Below are positions 19,851 through 24,921 of a stretch of DNA of 24,921 nt, one piece after another. Positions within the stretch are counted from its first letter, which is position 1. Each line of letters opens with the position of its first letter. The notes under the pieces were generated by a model. It saw only the letters and a list, made by a program, of their open reading frames with translations, did no database searches and was not told the origin of the DNA. Source of the stretch: Haplomitrium mnioides (lineage: Eukaryota > Marchantiophyta > Haplomitriopsida > Calobryales); assembly GCA_049999725.1 (NCBI GenBank), contig JBNGIS010035643.1, positions 1 through 24,921 on the forward strand, read 5' to 3'. The translations under genes were made by a program, and so were the position numbers.

Positions 19851-20606
19851 TTTCCTCTATATCATGGAATCAAGTTCTTAATCCATTGCCTGTTTCCACT
19901 CTATCCTGTCAGAACTGTCCAAAGCTTCTTTGATAAATCTGGGATCAGGTGGTGTATCAGATATAGTAAGTGAAACCTGGAATGCGAAATGGTCATCGAC
20001 ATCTACATTCTCTCTTTGCTATATAACCGATCTATCCATACAGTGGATTGAGATCTCTTTATTATCAGGGTATTCCAATAAGAAAATAGTCGGCTGAGAT
20101 AGTAAAGGTGTAGATGAAGATGCTTTCATAACATCAACTGAGAATGTAGTTCTCTTAGTTAGAACTTTTTGCTTAGGTTGAGAGTCTTTTGAGTCAAGAG
20201 GGCGTCCTCTCTTTTGTCTTGGTACTTGGTCAACTACTGGTTTTGAAGTATCCTGAATTCTTGCAGGAACATTCATCACAAGAATGTGTGACCTAGTTAC
20301 CTTTGCAATTTCATTAAAAGAATCTGGCAATTTTTTGACTATATTAGCCAAGTGAAGAAGTCTCTTGACCTCATCCTCACCTTGCCTTGTTTTTGATCTA
20401 TCCATGTAGTGGATATACTCTCCCATAGGAGTTTCTTCAGTAAAGAAGAATTTTTATCCTCAAATAGAGATGGAAATACATCCTCATAGAAATGGCAATC
20501 AGCTAATCTGGCTTGAAACACATCAGCTGTGGATGGTTCCAGATAGCGTATAATAGACGGTGAGTCTTATCCCACATAAATGCCTTTTTGCCTATGAGGT
20601 CCCATC
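19851..20606 (-). pseudogene. pol: Copia integrase C-terminal region and linker, broken
   Basis: It carries GPHRQKGIYVG then a stop and DSPSIIRYLEP, followed by FQARLADCHFYEDVFPSL, which is the conserved copia block after the integrase core. A Lys/Arg/Ser-rich linker follows (RQKRGRPLDSKDSQPKQ). This part is shifted relative to the main frame between about 20655 and 20440. Two small indels of opposite effect restore the frame by the linker. A further stop ends the open stretch at 20019-20021. Confidence 0.78.
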
Positions 20607-21413
20607 TTAGTCCTTTTCGGTCCCATAATCGGAACTAAGACTTGACAACCGAAAAACTTGTACATGGGATAAGTCTCGCATATGACCATAGGCCAGTTGG
20701 TGAGGTGATAATAAATTAAAAGCTGATGGTCGATATTTTAATAATAATGCAGCATGTAGTACTGCATGGCCCCATGTAGAAACTGGTAAATTGGTCTGCA
20801 TTAACATAGGCCTAGCAATCATTTGAATGTTGCATATAACTCTTTTGGCTATTCTATTTTGAAAATGGATATGTGCCATAAAGTATTGGGTATCAATACT
20901 CATTGTCATGCAAAAGTCATCAAAAGTTTTTGATGTAAACTCTCCTACATTGTCAACTCGTAGGACTTTTATTGGACTTTCTGGAAATTGAACTTTCAAT
21001 TTCAGAATGTGTGCCAATATCCTTGGGAAGACAAGATTTCAGGTAGATAGTAGTGATACTTGTGACCACTTTGTAGAAGCACAGATGATCACCAAAAAGT
21101 ACCTAAAGGGTCCACTAGGTGGATCAATAGGACCATAAACATCTGCGTGTATTCTCTTAAGGAACTTTGGAATTTCCAGAATTTTTTTGGAAATCGCTGG
21201 ACGTAAGACCAGCTTGCCTTGAGAACAATGAATACATGGTCTATCAATCATAGATGGCTTAATACTTTGAGGAATGGATAGGGTCACTTTAAGAATGTTA
21301 AGAAACATAGTAGTGCTCGGGTGTCCTAAGCAATTATGCCATAAAGTAGTATTATCGTTTGTTTTTGCATGAGTATGATAGTTTTGTATTTGTGTAATGT
21401 AAAAACCAAGAGG
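20607..21413 (-). pseudogene. pol: Copia GAG-pre-integrase and integrase core, broken
   Basis: The stop at 21414-21416 separates this from gag-protease, in the same frame. TLWHNCLGHPSTTMFLNI and CIHCSQGK give the HHCC finger. The core has Asp in RIHADVYGPIDPP, then FLVIICASTKWSQVSLLST, and Asp in VLRVDNVGEFTSKTFDDFC. At the third catalytic position the family's QNGLAE reads QNRIAK: the Glu is Lys (20844-20846). Flanking blocks MIARPMLMQTNLP, WGHAVLHAALLLKYRPSAFN and SPHQLAYG are clear. A stop lies between the two open parts near 21020-21040. Strand transfer is not expected from this protein. Confidence 0.87.
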
Positions 21414-22835
21414 TTACGCAAAAAGGGTTTCTTTTATTTCAGATCCTTCAAGATTGTGCTTCAATAAATGCAACACTTCCTGATTTCTACAAGTACTGGT
21501 ATGTATGTGATATCTATTATCTTGTATATCACGAAAACTTATTAAGTTTCTAGTGGCACTTGGTGCGTAAATGGCTGATCTGATATGTATTACAGTCCCT
21601 TGTGGCAATCTGATAATTGCTGGACCTTGTCCTTCCTCAATCTGATTGCTCCCCATAATAGTAGTCACCTTTCGGTGAGAGGGCGTCAGCTTGGTAAAAT
21701 ATGACCTGCATTTTAAAATAGTATGAGTACTGCCATTGTCTATAATGCAGGTATGGATGTCATCAAGAGGAAGTGTAGAATTTGTACACTGAATCATGTT
21801 CGTTTGTGGTATATTGATATCCTCTTCCTTATCGATATAATCGCTAAGGGTATCAATCTGATCCATAAAGACTCCATGATTTTCTGTTGCAGCTTTCTGA
21901 CTTTTATCTTTAGCATAGAGTGCGACCAAATGTGTTGGGATTCTGCAAGCTTTAGTTGTATGCCCAATGGTCCCACATCTGCTGCAAACAATCGGTCCTC
22001 TTGAATTGCTTGAGGATGGCTGGTTTTTGTTATTATATGTATTCCTACCTCCTCTTCTTCCTCTTGGATAAAAACGTGTACAGTTACCCCTGCCCTTTCC
22101 TCTCCCCCTCAATTGTTGATTCCTGCCATTAATAGGAGCTTTACTCCTTTGAGAATTTTGTCTGAAAGAACCATGTTTGGCCCTTGTTCTAGACATACCT
22201 CTGTTGTTTGTAGGCTTGGAATAATGAACTTCAGGTCTAGGATTTTGAGGTAGGGTACTAGGAGGTCTAACTTTGGAATTTTTCATCAGCAAATCTTGAT
22301 GTTTCTCTGCTAATAGCAAATAGGCTATTAGTTCAAAATAAGTAGAGAAATGCATGTTTTTGTACTGTGCAGACAGAATCATGTTGGCTGAATGGAAAGT
22401 GGATAATGTTTTCTCAATTTGTTTTTCTTGAGAAACTGGATGTCCACATAATGTCAGATGTGACGTTATTCTAAACAATTCACTATTATATTTGGAAATA
22501 GTAGGAAAGTCTTGAACTCTTAGATTGACCCAATCATACCTTGCATTAGGCAGATGTATTGCTTTGGTGTGGTCAAATCTGTCTTTCAAGCTATCCCAGA
22601 GAATTCTGGGGTTACTTTCATTCAAGTACTGAATTTTGAGAGATTCAGAGAGATGGTGCCTCAGGAAGATCAATGTTTGGGCTCTTTGTTGTTCTGTTAT
22701 GTCATCATCGGCCAGAATTATGGTCTGCAATTCTTTAGAGACTATATGAGCTGCTGCATCTAGTGACCAAGAGAGATAGTTGTCTCCTTCAATGGTCAAC
22801 TGTTTGAAGCTTAATTTTTCCATTTTATAATGCAA
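21414..22835 (-). CDS. gag: Copia Gag-protease, open frame of 473 codons
   Basis: The longest open frame in the window. Its N-terminus (MEKLSFKQLTIEGDNYLSWS) is a typical copia capsid start; the first Met is four residues upstream of MEKL, so the native start may be the ATG at 22821-22823. Capsid blocks include RILWDSLKDRFDH and FPTISKYNSELFRI. An Arg/Gly-rich stretch precedes a CCHC knuckle CSRCGTIGHTTKAC (residues 284-297, 21945-21986). The protease signature IIDNGSTHTIL has its catalytic Asp at residue 366 (21738-21740). IRSAIYAPSATRNLISFRDI is the usual protease end. It stays open while the rest of pol is broken; stop 21414 would end translation before integrase. Whether it is transcribed cannot be seen. 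Confidence 0.87.
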   Translation of the reverse strand: MHYKMEKLSFKQLTIEGDNYLSWSLDAAAHIVSKELQTIILADDDITEQQRAQTLIFLRHHLSESLKIQYLNESNPRILWDSLKDRFDHTKAIHLPNARYDWVNLRVQDFPTISKYNSELFRITSHLTLCGHPVSQEKQIEKTLSTFHSANMILSAQYKNMHFSTYFELIAYLLLAEKHQDLLMKNSKVRPPSTLPQNPRPEVHYSKPTNNRGMSRTRAKHGSFRQNSQRSKAPINGRNQQLRGRGKGRGNCTRFYPRGRRGGRNTYNNKNQPSSSNSRGPIVCSRCGTIGHTTKACRIPTHLVALYAKDKSQKAATENHGVFMDQIDTLSDYIDKEEDINIPQTNMIQCTNSTLPLDDIHTCIIDNGSTHTILKCRSYFTKLTPSHRKVTTIMGSNQIEEGQGPAIIRLPQGTVIHIRSAIYAPSATRNLISFRDIQDNRYHIHTSTCRNQEVLHLLKHNLEGSEIKETLFA

Positions 22836-24013
22836 AAGAGTTTGAAGGTTTGAAGATAAATGAAAGATTTATCAAAATGCAAGAAATTCAAAGTGTTAAA
22901 CTCTTGGCAATTTTGGAAAACAACAGATGAAAATAGTTTGTTATAACATAGGTTATATGTAAAAGATAGTCCATGTTATGCTCGCTGTAGGCCAGTTGTT
23001 GATCTTGTAATATATCAGAAAATAGTTGGGGATATCAGCAATAGGCCTCCACTATGTCTCCACAAGATTCTAGATGTTGATGTAGCCTCTGTTTTCAAAT
23101 ATAGGCTGCAGAATTTGATATAATCTCCTTGAATATGCAAATTAGTTCCTAGAGTTCTTGAACCACCTAGATGTATGTTAGAACTTCTAAATATGTTCTG
23201 AGAGTACAGTGTGTTGATAAAGTAACATTGTGTATAAAGATTATAGTTATTGTCAACTTTCATGATATCAGATTGTCTCTGAATTGTAAGGTTTTGCTTT
23301 CTTTCAAACTCAGTTTTGTGATTCTGTTAGAAACAGAGTAACTGATTGTGTGGATATCAGTACACATGTATATGTTTGTGATTGACAATTAGAAACTGAA
23401 TTATGAGTTGAATCAATGAGATAGGCAAATGTATGCTCTCAGAAAACTCCAATTGACAGTTTCAGATGAACTAGATGTGTCAATTTTTGAATTCTATAGA
23501 TTTGAATATCAAATTTGTAGGTCAGACGGTTGAATATGAGTTCTAGAATAAAGTTCTGTAGTGATTTGACTCAAAATATGATTCAGATATGTGAATTAGT
23601 GTTCAAAACCTGTCAATTCCATAACATAGATGTTATGTTCTATCACACAAGAAGACCTGAATTTGAATAGGTCAGTGTGTTTTCAAATCTGAGCCAAAAT
23701 GGGAAAATGCGAGCTCAAAATGATTGCTAGGACCAGACGATCACATATGTGGTGTCAAATCTGAAGAAAAAGTAGATTTTGATGCCAAAAGATTGATTAG
23801 AAAGTTCAAAAATCTCCCCCTTCACAAATTGTTAGGTTCGGTTGAGAAATTAGGTTCAGGAGAAAATTTATGCTTTGGTAGTTCTTATAAGCAGGCTTGG
23901 TAAACTTAGTAGCTTCAGGTAGAAATCTGGTAGGTTCGGGGAATTAAACCACACTCGGTATTCAATCCTATTGCTCCGGTAGACTTAGTAGGCTCAAAAC
24001 TGTGATATAGTGC
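22836..24013 (-). other. Long 5' leader of the minus-strand copia, gap-proximal to gag
   Basis: No protein domain is seen. At about 1.7 kb in all (with 24114-24550 and the gap), the leader is long for copia. Near the gap is a set of TAGGTTCGG-like words (23831-23995). The rest is AT-rich with no repeat I can define. Confidence 0.5.
23831..23995. repeat. Degenerate TAGGTTCGG motif cluster
   Basis: TAGGTTCGG near 23833, TAGGTTCAGG near 23851, TAGCTTCAGG near 23910, TAGGTTCGGG near 23931 and TAGGCTC near 23989, with related CTTGGTA and CCGGTAGA words between. Spacing is irregular. Confidence 0.55.
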
Positions 24014-24113
24014 NNNNNNNNNNNNNNNNNNNNNNNNNNNNNNNNNNNNNNNNNNNNNNNNNNNNNNNNNNNNNNNNNNNNNNNNNNNNNNNNNNNNNNN
24101 NNNNNNNNNNNNN
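24014..24113. other. Assembly gap of exactly 100 N
   Basis: A run of 100 N, the conventional placeholder for a gap of unknown size. It lies inside the copia leader, so the true leader length and the link between its two halves are unknown. Confidence 0.98.
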
Positions 24114-24550
24114 GATGAATAAAAAGAGCTTCAAACTTTCAGATGTTACCGAAATCGCATTTTTGAACTTTCGCCGAAACACCGATATGTCGTCGCTTCG
24201 AGAAGGTATTTTGAACTTTCAGCAAACACTCCGTCGTACCCCTTCAAACTTTCAGGCTATACTGTCAAAATAGTGAAGGATCACCATTTCATTGCCAAGA
24301 GTCACTTCTCATGATTCTAACTTTCAGAAAAGTCGAATTTCGAGCTTTCGCTAGCGTCGAACTTTCAACTTTCTTCAAATCCAAAACGGTGATAGATCAC
24401 AACTTCCACTCCTTGGTGACCTTCTGAAAAGCCTCGATCTTTGATGAAATGTTGATATATCACCGATTCGGTGTTTCTTTCTCTTCGATTCTGAATTCTT
24501 CCTCAAAATTTCACCGTTTGAAATATGGAGATTTCTCGCTCGATTCTTCA
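24114..24550 (-). other. Copia leader, LTR-proximal half, with TGAACTTTCAG motif array
   Basis: Seven copies of a TGAACTTTCAG-like word lie in plus orientation near 24132, 24164, 24212, 24245, 24317, 24341 and 24358 (antisense to the element). No tRNA-complementary primer site is visible next to the terminal repeat on the right, where one would be expected. No coding region is recognised. Confidence 0.6.
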
Positions 24551-24709
24551 TGCTCATCTCTCTCATGTAATAATGATCATAATACAAAGTAAAAAGGATA
24601 AGATATGCTAATCTCATAGGATTAGCACTAATGCTAATCCTACTACCTAATCATAAGTTAAGTACTAATGATCTATTAGCCAAATCATCTTCCTCCATGC
24701 ATTACAACA
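24551..24709 (-). repeat. 5' terminal repeat (LTR) of the minus-strand copia
   Basis: 159 bp matching 17633-17797 at about 90% identity apart from one six-base gap. It starts TGTTGTAATGCATG on the minus strand and keeps the TGCTAATC/GATTAGCA inverted repeat (24606-24627). The adjoining five bases on the outer side (CTAAT) do not match those outside the other repeat (CTTCA), so no target duplication is seen. Confidence 0.7.
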
Positions 24710-24921
24710 CTAATTATGAAGAAGAGAGGGAGGATCACTTTAGCATGTGTCTCTAAACCAAAAATACACATCAAGATTCGTGAAATTAAGTGGGCAAGAG
24801 AGATTGCTTGAAATTAGCCTTCAATGAGAATCATTATCTATTATAGGACTAGGATGAACCCTATATATAGATAGGGTTATGTACAACATTCGGTGGAAGT
24901 TCATCTATGAAGTAAAGTGCG
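24710..24921. other. Right flank, with a TATA-containing inverted repeat
   Basis: No gene is recognised. AACCCTAT at 24857-24864 pairs perfectly with ATAGGGTT at 24871-24878 around ATATAG. This could be a TATA-containing promoter of a neighbouring element or chance. Confidence 0.45.

Larger units (their letters stand above)
17633..24709 (-). mobile_element. Ty1/copia element on the minus strand, decayed
   Basis: Read right to left: terminal repeat, long leader with an assembly gap, gag-protease, integrase, RT, RNase H, polypurine tract, terminal repeat. The order is that of copia. All recognisable pol fragments are in one frame except a short shifted stretch near 20440-20655. Motifs HWNGIKRI..YL.GTID.GLF and SSNHA.IIAL.EASREC place it in a widespread plant copia family with a large gag-pol. 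No target duplication is seen and the primer site is not found, so the right border is less certain than the left. Stops and catalytic substitutions make pol inactive. Confidence 0.85.

Overview
This window is repeat-dense plant nuclear DNA. No intact host gene, rRNA or tRNA gene is visible. It holds decayed Ty1/copia elements, a chromodomain-bearing Ty3/gypsy element and a non-autonomous LTR element. The plant assignment rests on plant-type primer binding sites (initiator tRNA-Met and tRNA-Asp types), a chromovirus integrase with chromodomain, and copia polyproteins typical of plants. The density of old, nested, AT-rich and unpurged elements would fit a large seed-plant genome, perhaps a gymnosperm, but that is inference.

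Layout. Positions 1-700 are AT-rich and show nothing recognisable. From 701 to 957 there is an imperfect 24-bp minisatellite. A Ty3/gypsy chromovirus (958-15719) sits inside it, and the minisatellite resumes after it (15720-15867). The gypsy element has been invaded twice. A plus-strand copia element (1488 to about 5593) starts at the end of the gypsy 5' LTR and has lost its RNase H and 3' LTR. A 5372-bp non-autonomous element (6555-11926) lies inside the gypsy gag. It has two 1096-bp LTRs, a perfect 5-bp target duplication (GTATG) and no recognisable protein. The gypsy gag resumes after it in the same reading frame, followed by RT, RNase H, integrase, a chromodomain, the polypurine tract and the 3' LTR.

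To the right, 15870-17630 is AT-rich and contains a 52-bp tandem repeat (16835-17046) with the same palindromic core as the 24-bp minisatellite. From 17633 to 24709 there is a minus-strand copia element. Its gag-protease frame is open for 473 codons, but its pol is broken. It ends in a clear polypurine tract and a short terminal repeat, and it has an unusually long 5' leader interrupted by a 100-N assembly gap (24014-24113).

Relative ages can be read from the nesting and the LTR divergence. The minisatellite came first, then the gypsy element (its LTRs are roughly 80% alike by eye). The nested non-autonomous element is younger (about 47 differences in 1096 bp, no gaps, counted by hand). Nothing here looks able to move by itself. 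The least explained parts are the non-coding interior of the nested element and short degenerate motif arrays, one of which it shares with the leader of the unrelated minus-strand copia.
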